Shown here: piece by piece, positions 8,464 through 18,347 of the stretch
Layout of the letters: each line of letters starts with the position of its first letter
Numbering within the stretch: the first letter of the stretch is position 1
Assembly: GCA_022822275.1 (NCBI GenBank)
Contig: JAJEBZ010000145.1
Location: forward strand, 1 to 42,362
DNA length: 42,362 nt
From: Candidatus Poribacteria bacterium
GTDB taxonomy: Bacteria; Poribacteria; WGA-4E; WGA-3G
Reading direction: 5' to 3'
Made by a program: the position numbers and the translations under genes
Notes under the pieces: model-generated
The model's input: the letters and a program-made list of their open reading frames with translations, nothing else
Database searches by the model: none
What the model was told of the DNA's origin: nothing

Positions 8464-9336
8464 CTACCGATCTCCTCCACGACGTCCTCTGAATCCGCCG
8501 CGGTCACCTCCACGGGAACTGCCCATGCGTTCACGGAATTGACGCATCATCTGTTCACGTTGCTCAGGAGAGGCATTTCGGTATCTACTCATACCTTCTT
8601 GCCATCTTCGTGATCGTTCTTCTCTGGCTCTTCGTTCAGCTTCTTCTTTAGCTTTTGCTTCTGCAGCTGCTTTTTCTTTATCTGAAGACCTTGATGAAGT
8701 GCGGCTATCTTCATCTCTGTTGTCGTTTCTGTTGTTTCCTCTGGACGAACCGCCCCGTGAACTGCCACCTTGGAGAAACTGCATATTTCCGGCTTTGAGG
8801 GTAATTACCTCACCATCTTTGTCTAATATGATCTGCTTCTGTTTGATGTCTGTAACAACTGCGTCTCCGATTTTATCGCCAATCACTGCGGTATAAAACT
8901 TATTTGACCGCCTCTCTAAGATGTATCCCTCTAATTTTGATCCATCAGTAGAAACAGATGTACCGATGAAAGTATATTCAGGTTCTTGTCTCGGGGGTCT
9001 CCAACCGAGAGGACGAAATATGTTGTTGTCCACAATCACGCGGTAATAATCAGTACTACTTGAGGCGTTAGAATCGTTTGAACGTTGCTGTCCACCCCAA
9101 TTCTGTTGGCGATTTTGCCCGCCCCAGTTCTGTTGGCGTCCTTGTCCGCCCCAGTTTGAACCCTGTTGGCGGTTGCGAAACTGTGCGGATCGTTGTTCCA
9201 TTTGTGATCGGTTTTCTGTCGCCGCAATCAGTTTTTCCTTGTCTTCATTCTGTGCCTGTAGACGTATGCCAAATACAAGCAATAAACCTAATACACAACC
9301 TATTCCCAATATACTGAGGATTTTCTTAAATTCCAC
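8464..9336 (-). CDS. Membrane-anchored GspC/PilP-like protein with RGG-rich C-terminus (paralog 2)
   Basis: DYYRVIVDNNIFRPLGWRPPRQEPEYTFIGTS...IGDAVVTDIKQKQIILDKDGEVITLKAGNMQFL; NWGGQ repeats near the N-terminus; SSRGGDRGGFRGRRGGDR tail. Confidence 0.6.
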   Translation of the reverse strand: MEFKKILSILGIGCVLGLLLVFGIRLQAQNEDKEKLIAATENRSQMEQRSAQFRNRQQGSNWGGQGRQQNWGGQNRQQNWGGQQRSNDSNASSSTDYYRVIVDNNIFRPLGWRPPRQEPEYTFIGTSVSTDGSKLEGYILERRSNKFYTAVIGDKIGDAVVTDIKQKQIILDKDGEVITLKAGNMQFLQGGSSRGGSSRGNNRNDNRDEDSRTSSRSSDKEKAAAEAKAKEEAERRAREERSRRWQEGMSRYRNASPEQREQMMRQFRERMGSSRGGDRGGFRGRRGGDR

Positions 9337-9508
9337 TGTTTTCTCCTTATACTCAGTGCAAGTGAAATGAATATAATTATATCATGAAGGTGTTCTTTTT
9401 TAGGTTAGACTTATTAAGTCGTAAAAGGTTCGTTTTTAATGTCAGAATATTTTCTGTTTATAATTATACCACAGTTTTTAAGTTTAAGTCAAATTATGTT
9501 CCTAAGGG

Positions 9509-9824
9509 GGGTGTGTAAAGTAATTGTCACCCTTTTTGTCAGAATCACCAAATCAAGAAATCAACGGTATGAATGCTCTATAGCATTCCCCGGGTATGAA
9601 TGCCTTATGGCATTCCCCGGATTACACGGATTTCACGGAAGGCGCGGAGAAGACCTCTGCATCTAAGTGTATTGCTTAGAGAACACTTATCCGCTGCCAT
9701 TACGATCTCAGTCTGGTATCTTATCCGCGCACTCCGTGTAATCCGCGAAATCCGCGATTCCGCACACAAAGAAAATATGAAATTCCAAAATTGACACTTA
9801 TAGTGAAAAAAACTTTACACACCC
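9509..9824. mobile_element. MITE-like foldback element, 316 bp, copy A
   Basis: Ends GGGTGTGTAAAG... and ...AAAAACTTTACACACCC; interior homologous to 38948-39185 (CACCCTTTTTGTCAGAATCAC, ATTACGAT.TCAG.CTGGT, AAATATGAAATTCC.AAATTGACACTTATAGTGA). Confidence 0.85.
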
Positions 9825-9840
9825 TGGTAAAAAAAGCAAC

Positions 9841-9870
9841 TTGACTTAGACTATGATATTGTGTCATAAT
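9841..9870 (+). promoter_or_regulatory. Candidate sigma70-type promoter (TTGACT-18-CATAAT)
   Basis: TTGACT at 9841-9846 and CATAAT at 9865-9870, 17 bp beyond the end of MITE copy A. Confidence 0.45.
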
Positions 9871-10362
9871 TAACTATATCCTTATTATGCTAATCCAAGT
9901 CGTTACCTACAAGATATTAAGCAGATAGTTACGAATTATTATCAATAAAACAACGTTTTTCAACTAATTTTGATGTTTTTTGTTGCTAAATCGGGGTTAC
10001 AAACCCCTCTTACAAGAGTATTCAAAAATAGATGACAACTTGGGTAATATTTAGACTTGAAATATTTTACAAAATCTGGTATTCTTTTAATGAAATCATT
10101 TGTGTAAATTTTGTTCTTTATCTCACTCTTATGTATCGGTTTACTTTCTCATAAAAAGGTGGCATATCATGATATATTCCTTTTCCAAAGATTTATTTAC
10201 CCTGACTACACTTAACGTATCTGGTTATGGGAATATTAGCGGTTCGATTTGTTTCCACTTACATTTATAATACGCATGTCAGAAGTACCGATCACAATGG
10301 ATTTATTTATTGCATAATGAGAGGAGACGTATTGGAATTCAATAATTCGGAACAAGGAGGCA

Positions 10363-10806
10363 GTGAAGGTGACAAATACAATTTCCAATGACTTAGTGCT
10401 CCTGACTATACCCATGCGTCGAGATATGGAGCTTGCAGCAGCACAGTTAGCTTCTGTCATCGCTGAATCTATGAGTTTTAATGAACAACAAGTAGAAGAG
10501 ATCCAATTAGCAACTATAGAATCTTGTATTAATGCGTTTGAGCATAGCAAGAGCCCAGATCAAAAGGTATTAACCGAGTTTATAATGAGAACAGATGAAT
10601 TAGAAATCAAGATTACGGATCAAGGGATCGGTTTTTCACCTGATAATCATCCTAAGAAAAGTAACAGTAAGCCAGATTTACATCCAGAAATGCGGAAACG
10701 CGGCTGGGGGTTAGAAATAGTTCATGCCCTCATGGATAAGGTGCAAATTATGAGTAACAAGAACGGCACCACTATTTCAATGGTAAAATGTAAGAATGAA
10801 ACCTAA
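10363..10806 (+). CDS. RsbW-like anti-sigma/serine kinase (HATPase_c)
   Basis: 147 aa; ESCINAFEHSKSPDQKVLTEFIMRTDELEIKITDQGIGFSP...RKRGWGLEIVHALMDKVQIMSNKNGTTISMVK (N-box and G-box). Confidence 0.9.
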   Translation: MKVTNTISNDLVLLTIPMRRDMELAAAQLASVIAESMSFNEQQVEEIQLATIESCINAFEHSKSPDQKVLTEFIMRTDELEIKITDQGIGFSPDNHPKKSNSKPDLHPEMRKRGWGLEIVHALMDKVQIMSNKNGTTISMVKCKNET

Positions 10807-10908
10807 CAACACGATTAACAGGATGTAGTTGTCAACAATTGAAATTGATTAGTGTTCGTCCTTGTAATCTTATGCATTGACCACTCTCATTTTTTAGGAG
10901 GAAAAAGT

Positions 10909-11253
10909 TTGGCAAACAAATTTGATATTCAGATTCGTGCTGAAAAACAGTACGCTATATTAGAAACAGCCGGATATTTGAACGACGCACTCGGAGAAAG
11001 ACTCTCAAAGGAAGCACAAGAACTAATTGAAAAGGGATATACACAGTTGGTAATCAATTTGGATAAAACAGCATTGATTAACAGTATTGGTATATCCATT
11101 CTTATAGAAATTATTGAGGCACTTGAGCAGCATGATGGCACATTGAACTTTTGTGGTTTGTCTGCTACTCAGGAACGGACCTTTAGAATGATGGCAATAG
11201 CAAAATACGCAGGTATTTTCCCTGACGAAAAAACTGCAATCGCCAATTTCTAA
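10909..11253 (+). CDS. STAS-domain anti-sigma factor antagonist
   Basis: MANKFDIQIRAEKQYAILETAGYL...LVINLDKTALINSIGISILIEIIEALEQHDGTLNFCGLS; TTG start after AGGAGG preferred over 10852. Confidence 0.88.
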   Translation: MANKFDIQIRAEKQYAILETAGYLNDALGERLSKEAQELIEKGYTQLVINLDKTALINSIGISILIEIIEALEQHDGTLNFCGLSATQERTFRMMAIAKYAGIFPDEKTAIANF

Positions 11254-11380
11254 TTGTATCTAAATGCAGCGAACTAATCAAGTAACCCTAAATTGCCTCA
11301 ACCCTTGTTCTTGATTCTAACGGGTTAATAGGATTGAACCCCTAACATAGTTTGAGAAGACCGATAAGGAACAATCCGAC

Positions 11381-13261
11381 ATGCAGCTAAGTACAGCAGA
11401 AGAGACTATACAAAGGTTAATATTTAGTTTATCGGAACTGGAGCATTTAGGACAGACACTAATCTCTGGTCGTAGCAATTTTAATATATCCAGTAAGACA
11501 TATCTCCGAATTACACTCGGTACACTTCAGGTGACGGGAGGAGCTATTCTTTGTTACCAATCGACAGACGATTTTTTGAACATAACCGCTTCAACGCCAG
11601 AGGTAGATGTCCCGCCGATAGAAATTGAACCTGACGAAATTACAAGTCTGTTAGAGTGTTCCTTTGTTGATTTAGATAACCCACCTGACGATCTCCAAGA
11701 ATTTATTGATAGAAACTCAGAAAGTCTAAATTGTAACTCAATACACCAACTCTGGGTGCCTTTAAAAATCCATGATGAATTCCTTGGCATTCTGAGTTTA
11801 GGTAAGTTTTTAGGTCGTTCCAAGTTAGAAGAATGGGAGCAGGAACTTCTAACCATACTTGCCCACCAAATTTCAATTGCGATTGCCTACTCACGTAATG
11901 AGGAACGTATTCAGAGTGAGAAGTTTCGGTTGTTTATGTTGGCAGAAAGTGCCCCACAGATATGTCAACTTTTGCAACCTGAAGATGCTGCCGAACAGGT
12001 CGTCCATCAAGCAGTAGCACTGTTAGACGCTAACGTTGGGGCATTGATGTTTATGCAACCAGAGGAGCAAAATCTTGAACTACGGTATGTGTTCCCTCCT
12101 GACATCATGGATCCAGATGATGAAGAAAACGAAAATACAAGGAACATATTAGTACCATTAAATGGTAGTGAAAATGATACTTCTGAGTCACAATCAATAA
12201 CGTCAGTAGATATGTTAGCTAATGTTGTCAAAGAAGGAAGGACACACCAGTGTTCTGCTAAAGCAGATAAACTTTTTGGCGGCAGAACTCTGATGGCGGG
12301 GCCTATACAGGGACGTGACGGTGATATATTAGGTGTACTTGTAGTTGGTGACAAAGAGGAACGCGGCGGTAGTATTGCTGATTTCACATTTGAAGATGAG
12401 ACCTTGCTTGACTCTTTTGCCAAGCAAGCTGGTGTTGCAATTGAAAACGCTCATCTGCATCAGGAAGCACTTGAAGCACGCCAATTGCAGGCGGAGATGG
12501 AGGAAGCGCGGAAAATTCAAGAAAATCTTATACCAGAGACACTTCCAGAAATACCTGGGTATGAGGTGGCAGGCTATTACGAACCTCGCGGTCCTGTTGG
12601 GGGTGATTATTTCGATTGCATAGAACTTGCAACAGGTGGTTGGGGGCTTGCTATTGCTGATGTTTCTGGGAAAGGTATGCAGGCAGCACTCTTGATGGCA
12701 ACACTCCGTGCAGGGCTGCTTTCTGAACTCTCAAGGGTTCGTGCTGAAAACATACCTATAGATATGAAGAATGAATTGATTGATATGGCCATGACTTTAA
12801 ATTCACTGCTCTATGTCAGCGGAACGGAAGAAAAATATGCAACATTCTTCTATTGTCATCTAAATCCTGATACAGATACAATCACTACATTGAATGGAGG
12901 TCACAACCCGCCACTGATAGTTAAAAGCAGTGGTGACATTGTGTGGCTTGGAGAAGAAGTGGGTGGGCTGCCACTTGGAATGTTTCCAAATGACATGGTT
13001 CCGCTCATCGCGAAATATGAAGCAGAACAGATTAAACTGGAGAGCGGTGATGTTATCATTTTCTATACAGATGGTGTTACAGAAACTGTGAACATTGACG
13101 ATGAATTCTATGATGAAGAACGGCTTGAACAGGTGGCAATAAATAGTGCCAAGAATGATGCAGCCTATATATGCAACTATATCCATCAATCCGTAATTGA
13201 TTTTCAAGGTGATGCAGATCAGTTTGACGATTTGACAATGCTTGTTCTGCGAAAAAAATAG
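11381..13261 (+). CDS. GAF-domain + SpoIIE (PP2C-type) phosphatase
   Basis: 626 aa; EARKIQENLIPETLPEIPGYEVAGYYEPRGPVGGDYFD...GWGLAIADVSGKGMQAALLMATLRA...DGVTETVN. Confidence 0.92.
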   Translation: MQLSTAEETIQRLIFSLSELEHLGQTLISGRSNFNISSKTYLRITLGTLQVTGGAILCYQSTDDFLNITASTPEVDVPPIEIEPDEITSLLECSFVDLDNPPDDLQEFIDRNSESLNCNSIHQLWVPLKIHDEFLGILSLGKFLGRSKLEEWEQELLTILAHQISIAIAYSRNEERIQSEKFRLFMLAESAPQICQLLQPEDAAEQVVHQAVALLDANVGALMFMQPEEQNLELRYVFPPDIMDPDDEENENTRNILVPLNGSENDTSESQSITSVDMLANVVKEGRTHQCSAKADKLFGGRTLMAGPIQGRDGDILGVLVVGDKEERGGSIADFTFEDETLLDSFAKQAGVAIENAHLHQEALEARQLQAEMEEARKIQENLIPETLPEIPGYEVAGYYEPRGPVGGDYFDCIELATGGWGLAIADVSGKGMQAALLMATLRAGLLSELSRVRAENIPIDMKNELIDMAMTLNSLLYVSGTEEKYATFFYCHLNPDTDTITTLNGGHNPPLIVKSSGDIVWLGEEVGGLPLGMFPNDMVPLIAKYEAEQIKLESGDVIIFYTDGVTETVNIDDEFYDEERLEQVAINSAKNDAAYICNYIHQSVIDFQGDADQFDDLTMLVLRKK

Positions 13262-13273
13262 GAAACCAAAAAC

Positions 13274-14230
13274 ATGCAACAGAATACAGAAGGACGCAGA
13301 TTCTTAAATCCAACAATTCTCGCTCAAATTGGTAATCTTGAACTTATTGCTAAATTTGTTGTAGAAGGATTTATCTCAGGGTTACACAAAAGCCCTTACC
13401 ACGGCTTTAGTGTTGAGTTCTCACAATACAGGCAGTATATGCCAGGTGATGATACGAAACACATTGATTGGAAAGTTTACGGTAGGACTGATCGTTATTA
13501 CATCAAACAGTTTGAGGAAGAGACGAATTTGAATTGCTATATTCTGTTGGATACCAGTGAATCTATGTCGCATCCTGCCCCCGAAGATTTAGAGGAGATA
13601 GAAGCTGCAACAGAAACAGAAAGTGTTGTTGGACCACTTTCCAAACTTCGCTATGCCAGTTTTCTAATAGCATCGCTTTCCTATTTCATGGCAAGGCAAC
13701 GGGATGCGGTTGGGTTTGCCTATTTTGATGAAAAGGTCCATCAGTATCTACCGGCTCGTAGCAGTGCTTCACACATGCATACTATATTATTGACATTGGA
13801 AAAACTTCAAACAGCAAAGGAAACGAAAATCGGTGAACCACTACATCAGATCGCTGAACGTCTGACAAAACGCGGATTAGTCATACTGATTTCTGACCTA
13901 TTTGATGAAAACCCAGACGAGGTGATTGAAGGACTTGAACACCTCCGTTACGATGGACACGAAGTGATCGTTTTTCATCTGCTTTCTCAACAGGAGGTAG
14001 ACTTTGAGTTTGAAAGACTGATACGTTTTGTGGATTCAGAAACTGATCAAGAAATCATAACTACACCGCAAGTGATCCGAGACAGTTACCTTAGTAACTT
14101 TAACGATTTTATCCACCATTATCGTACTACCCTGAACCAATCGGATATAGACTACAATTTGATTAACACATCAACCCCGATTGATAGGGCACTTTCATCA
14201 TATCTTGCTAAACGCCAGGGATTTATTTAG
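13274..14230 (+). CDS. DUF58 domain protein
   Basis: GLHKSPYHGFSVEFSQYRQYMPGDDTKHIDWKVYGRTDRYYIKQFEEETNLNCYILLDTSESM. Confidence 0.9.
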   Translation: MQQNTEGRRFLNPTILAQIGNLELIAKFVVEGFISGLHKSPYHGFSVEFSQYRQYMPGDDTKHIDWKVYGRTDRYYIKQFEEETNLNCYILLDTSESMSHPAPEDLEEIEAATETESVVGPLSKLRYASFLIASLSYFMARQRDAVGFAYFDEKVHQYLPARSSASHMHTILLTLEKLQTAKETKIGEPLHQIAERLTKRGLVILISDLFDENPDEVIEGLEHLRYDGHEVIVFHLLSQQEVDFEFERLIRFVDSETDQEIITTPQVIRDSYLSNFNDFIHHYRTTLNQSDIDYNLINTSTPIDRALSSYLAKRQGFI

Positions 14231-14280
14231 CATTTAGTTTGAAAACATCATAATTTAGAATATTAAAGGAGATTAACACG

Positions 14281-16377
14281 ATGGGTTTTTTAGCAGGAGT
14301 TTTTGCGATTGCAGGTGCTGTAGGTGCATCTATACCGCTCATTATTCACCTATTAAACCGAGAACGTGCGCGCAGACTTGTTTTCAGTACAGTGCGTTTT
14401 ATTCAGATGTCGCACCAGACCAATGTGCAACGTCATAGATTAAAACGTTGGTTGCTTCTACTGATGCGAATTTTGATGTTAATTCTCCTCGGTTTTGCAT
14501 TTGCGCGTCCATTTTTCGCTGAGGACCCAGCTACTGCACCTGAATTAGGGGGTGTCCGTAATGCAGTGATCGTCCTGGATACGTCCTATAGTATGCAATA
14601 TGAAGATGTTTTTGCTCGTGCCAAGAATGAGGCTATTGACCGGCTTGGCAGTATGGAATCTGCAGATGCAGTTGCACTTATTCTGTCAGCGGATAAAGCA
14701 CGACAAGTCTTTCCAATAGACTCAGAACATAACCACATCAGAACTGCGATTGAAAATGCTGAACCTACCAACTTTACGACAGATTACCTTGATGCAATCC
14801 AAACTGCTGATGAAATTCTAAAAACAGTTTCTGTCGGTCAAAAACAGATATTCCTTATCGGTGACTTACAGAAAAGTGGTTGGGAGAACTTCCTTGAAAC
14901 TGACAGACTGAGCTCCGATGTTGACATTGAATTCGTCAATATTGGTGAAGAACAACCTAACAATTACGCAGTCACTGATATCAATGTTCCCCCTGTTGTT
15001 CTAATCGATCAAAAAGATACAGAATTGGTTGCCCGTGTCTATAACCATAGCGGAGATCGTGTTGAAAACCTTGCTGTGAGTTTATTCATAGATGATAAAA
15101 AAGTAGAAACAACCCAATTGGATATTGAACCTGAAGACAGTGCTGATGCAGTGTTTAAAGTCAAAATAGATCTACAAAACGAATCTTCACATACGGGTTG
15201 GGTTGAAATTGATAGTGATGCATTGGATATTGACAACAAACGTTATTTTACAGTGCAAAGCATGAAATCTATCAAAGTCCACTGTGTGAATGGTGAACAG
15301 AAAAGGTCTGACATTGAAGATGAAACATTCTTCCTAACAAGGGCACTTAGAACTGTTGGTGATGAAGGAGCACCGATTGACTATACCGAATCAAATACAA
15401 TTCCTTCTGCTGATAAATTGCAACGCTACGATGTCCTCTTTCTGGCAAATGTAAGCACAATCTCTGCAAGTGAATCAGAAAGACTGAAAACTTATGTGAA
15501 TGGTGGAGGTGGACTCATCATCACACTCGGTGATCAGGTTGATACAGGTGTGTATCAACAGCGATTAGGGGGGGCAGATAATTCTTTGTTGCCATGCACT
15601 ATTATGCAAGCAGTCGGTGATCCCATTGGTAAAGATGATTTCCAAGTAATAGCAAGTGTCGATTTTCGTCATCCGATTTTCACGCCGTTTAGCAATCCAA
15701 ACCACGGAGATTTTGCGAAAGGGAGATTCTATCGCTATTATCAGACTGTTCCTACTTCAGAAGCAACAGTCTTAGCTGCTTTTGATGATGGTAACCCGAC
15801 ATTACTTGAGAAAATCTATGGTAACGGACGCGTGCTTTGCTTCACATCAACGATCGATCGGGAATGGAATGATTTGCCTATACATGGTGTTTATCTTCCG
15901 TTTCTTCATGAAACCGTAAAATATCTTGCACTAAAACAGGTAGGAAAAGTACCAGATTATTATGTTGGTGATGCTATAGAATACAGTAGTTCTCAAGAAA
16001 GTGCTGGTAAAGAGGTTGCAGTTTTCAATCCTGATCGTAAAGAAGAACGGTTCGTATTAAATGATCAGGGAGGTCTTTTCTATGAGAACACAGAAAATCC
16101 GGGTATCTATTCGGTACATCGGTCTGGTGAGAAACCGTTCTATTTTGCTATTAATGTGGATACCGCAGAGTCAGACTTAACGCCTCGCAATCCGGAAGAA
16201 TTGACCAGTATGCTTATCGGTTCTACTGAAGTTGACCGTGGTCCTGCTGAACTTACGCACGAAGTTAAACAACAGTACAGGGAAGATGTTGAGAAAAACC
16301 AGAGTATCGCAACTTATCTTTTGTTAGCCGTTTTCGCACTCGCAATAACGGAAATGTTCTTGGCAAACCGGGTGTAA
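14281..16377 (+). CDS. BatA-like N-terminal TM, VWA-domain protein
   Basis: AGAVGASIPLIIHLLNRERARRLVFSTVRFIQMSHQ...VIVLDTSYSMQYEDVFARAKNEAIDRL; C-terminal TM segment. Confidence 0.88.
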   Translation: MGFLAGVFAIAGAVGASIPLIIHLLNRERARRLVFSTVRFIQMSHQTNVQRHRLKRWLLLLMRILMLILLGFAFARPFFAEDPATAPELGGVRNAVIVLDTSYSMQYEDVFARAKNEAIDRLGSMESADAVALILSADKARQVFPIDSEHNHIRTAIENAEPTNFTTDYLDAIQTADEILKTVSVGQKQIFLIGDLQKSGWENFLETDRLSSDVDIEFVNIGEEQPNNYAVTDINVPPVVLIDQKDTELVARVYNHSGDRVENLAVSLFIDDKKVETTQLDIEPEDSADAVFKVKIDLQNESSHTGWVEIDSDALDIDNKRYFTVQSMKSIKVHCVNGEQKRSDIEDETFFLTRALRTVGDEGAPIDYTESNTIPSADKLQRYDVLFLANVSTISASESERLKTYVNGGGGLIITLGDQVDTGVYQQRLGGADNSLLPCTIMQAVGDPIGKDDFQVIASVDFRHPIFTPFSNPNHGDFAKGRFYRYYQTVPTSEATVLAAFDDGNPTLLEKIYGNGRVLCFTSTIDREWNDLPIHGVYLPFLHETVKYLALKQVGKVPDYYVGDAIEYSSSQESAGKEVAVFNPDRKEERFVLNDQGGLFYENTENPGIYSVHRSGEKPFYFAINVDTAESDLTPRNPEELTSMLIGSTEVDRGPAELTHEVKQQYREDVEKNQSIATYLLLAVFALAITEMFLANRV

Positions 16378-16421
16378 TTACTGGAATTGTATATTTTTGA
16401 ATAGGAGGATAATGTTAACAA

Positions 16422-17345
16422 ATGGGTCCTGAAACGAATGAAAGAATTGAAGTTCCTGATATTGTCTCAGAAAAGGAATGTCAATTTTTTGTAGAAAATG
16501 GTTATCTTGTCGTACCAAACCTTCTTTCCGACAGCGAAATTGAGGAACTTCGGAAAGATACAGTCAGACTTGCGCGTGGTGGATATGAAACGGATAACAT
16601 GAAACCGCTACCAGAAAGCGTTACAGACGAAGAAGCAATCGGTAGAATACTCTGCATTCATCAACCTCATTTCGTTAGTGATACAATTGAGAAATATGTC
16701 AAGCACCCAAAAATCTGTGGGATATTGAGTCAAATCACCGCTGCGCATCTACCGTTTTGGGATGGAAGTGTCAAGTGTATGCAGTCAATGTTGTTCGTCA
16801 AACCACCTAATTTTCAAGGGCAAGCTTGGCATCAAGATGAGATATATATACCAACGCGCGACCGCTCTTTAATTGGGGCATGGATTGCAATGGATGATGC
16901 CACTATAGAAAATGGGTGTTTGTGGGTATTGCCCGGTTCACATCGGCAAGGCTACCTATATCCACAACGCAGCCATGAAAATCCTGACGAATTTGACTTC
17001 ACTCCAGAGAGTTATGGTTTTGATGGAACAAAAGAGGTGCCCGTAGAGGTAACAACGGGAACACTTGTTTTCTTCAACGGTTATTTACTGCACCGTTCCC
17101 ACAAGAATCGTGGTAACACACTTAGACGTGTTCTTGTCAACCATTACTGTAATTCATGGTCTCTTCTACCTTGGTCAATTAAGGAAGGGGAACGTCCTGC
17201 CAGTGCTGACCGTCGTTGTGTTATTCCAGTTTCAGGTGTTGATCCTTATGCTTGGAAAGGATATGATGAACCACCTAAAAGCATTGGTCTGCGATCCTGT
17301 AAAGCAGTAAATGAATTACCCCCTATCACAGAGGAAGGAAAGTAA
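16422..17345 (+). CDS. Phytanoyl-CoA dioxygenase (PhyH)-like oxygenase
   Basis: FFVENGYLVVPNLLSDSEIEEL...QAWHQDEIYIPTRDRSLIGAWIAMDDATIENGCLWVLPGSHRQGYLYP. Confidence 0.92.
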   Translation: MGPETNERIEVPDIVSEKECQFFVENGYLVVPNLLSDSEIEELRKDTVRLARGGYETDNMKPLPESVTDEEAIGRILCIHQPHFVSDTIEKYVKHPKICGILSQITAAHLPFWDGSVKCMQSMLFVKPPNFQGQAWHQDEIYIPTRDRSLIGAWIAMDDATIENGCLWVLPGSHRQGYLYPQRSHENPDEFDFTPESYGFDGTKEVPVEVTTGTLVFFNGYLLHRSHKNRGNTLRRVLVNHYCNSWSLLPWSIKEGERPASADRRCVIPVSGVDPYAWKGYDEPPKSIGLRSCKAVNELPPITEEGK

Positions 17346-17350
17346 GAATT

Positions 17351-17554
17351 ATGACAACAGAACAATCAGCAGAACTACAAAACACATTAGAAGAAATGAT
17401 GAGTCGTATAAATACTGGAGAAGACATCACAGAACAGTTACTCCTAATAAAGAAAATCTCCGCTGACATTGAAGCATCTGCCCCAAAAATGCTTACACAC
17501 TACTTAGAACGAAGAAGTTATGCGAAAGCATTAGATTTTCTTAATGAGTTGTAG
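17351..17554 (+). CDS. Small hypothetical protein, 67 aa
   Basis: Complete ORF directly following the PhyH gene with RBS GAGGAAGGAAAG. Confidence 0.55.
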   Translation: MTTEQSAELQNTLEEMMSRINTGEDITEQLLLIKKISADIEASAPKMLTHYLERRSYAKALDFLNEL

Positions 17555-17588
17555 TGTCAGTGAGTTCAATAGTGAAAATGAGGATTTC

Positions 17589-18347
17589 ATGACAAGAGAA
17601 GATGGACGAAAAACAGGCGACTTGCGCCCCGTCACAATACAACGTAATTACATCAAACACGCTGAAGGGGCAGTTCTTATAGCCACTGGAGATACGAAAG
17701 TTATCTGCACAGCGTCAGTTGAAGAACGACAACCGAGTTTTATGCGTGAACAGAACCAACGTAATCGCGGGTGGGTTACTGCAGAATATTCTATGCTGCC
17801 GCGTTCCACATCCCAAAGAATGCGACGCGAGGCAACCCAAGGAAGACTTGGTGGCAGGACCCAGGAAATTCAGCGATTGATTGGTAGGTCACTTCGTGCA
17901 GCAGTTGACCTTGACACGTTAGGTGAAAGAACAATCTGGATAGATTGCGATGTAATTCAAGCGGATGGCGGTACGCGGACAGCTGCTATCACAGGGGCAT
18001 TTATTGCACTTTGGGATGCTTGTAAGACACTTAAAAACGAAAGCAAAATTGAACAACTGCCTATCACCGATAATATTGCAGCAACAAGCGTAGGAATCAT
18101 AAAAGGCACTCCGATGCTGGATCTCTGTTATTCTGAAGATTTTGCTGCAGATGTTGATATGAATGTCGTTATGACAGGTAGCGGTAAGTTCATTGAAATA
18201 CAAGGGACAGCTGAACACAACCCGTTTTCGCGGGAAGAATATGAACAATTAATTGACCTCTCTGTTAGCGGTATACAACAACTCATCCGTTTACAGAATA
18301 AGATGATGCTTGAGGACCTTGATGAAGTTAGTCTTAGCAACGCGTAA
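17589..18347 (+). CDS. rph: Ribonuclease PH
   Basis: [43 protein letters not shown]...[17 protein letters not shown]; 17589 preferred over 17544. Confidence 0.95.
   Translation: MTREDGRKTGDLRPVTIQRNYIKHAEGAVLIATGDTKVICTASVEERQPSFMREQNQRNRGWVTAEYSMLPRSTSQRMRREATQGRLGGRTQEIQRLIGRSLRAAVDLDTLGERTIWIDCDVIQADGGTRTAAITGAFIALWDACKTLKNESKIEQLPITDNIAATSVGIIKGTPMLDLCYSEDFAADVDMNVVMTGSGKFIEIQGTAEHNPFSREEYEQLIDLSVSGIQQLIRLQNKMMLEDLDEVSLSNA

Noticed and set aside
9509-9824. Clear target-site duplications flanking the MITE-like copies
   Set aside because: Flanks of copies A, B and the 50-bp copy were compared by eye; no convincing direct duplication was found, so none is claimed.
10231-10250. GGTTCGATT resembling a tRNA T-arm
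   Set aside because: No matching acceptor, D-arm or anticodon stem around it.
12007-12423. Minus-strand ORF opposite the SpoIIE phosphatase gene
   Set aside because: Serine-rich antisense frame without start context; the plus-strand gene is well supported.
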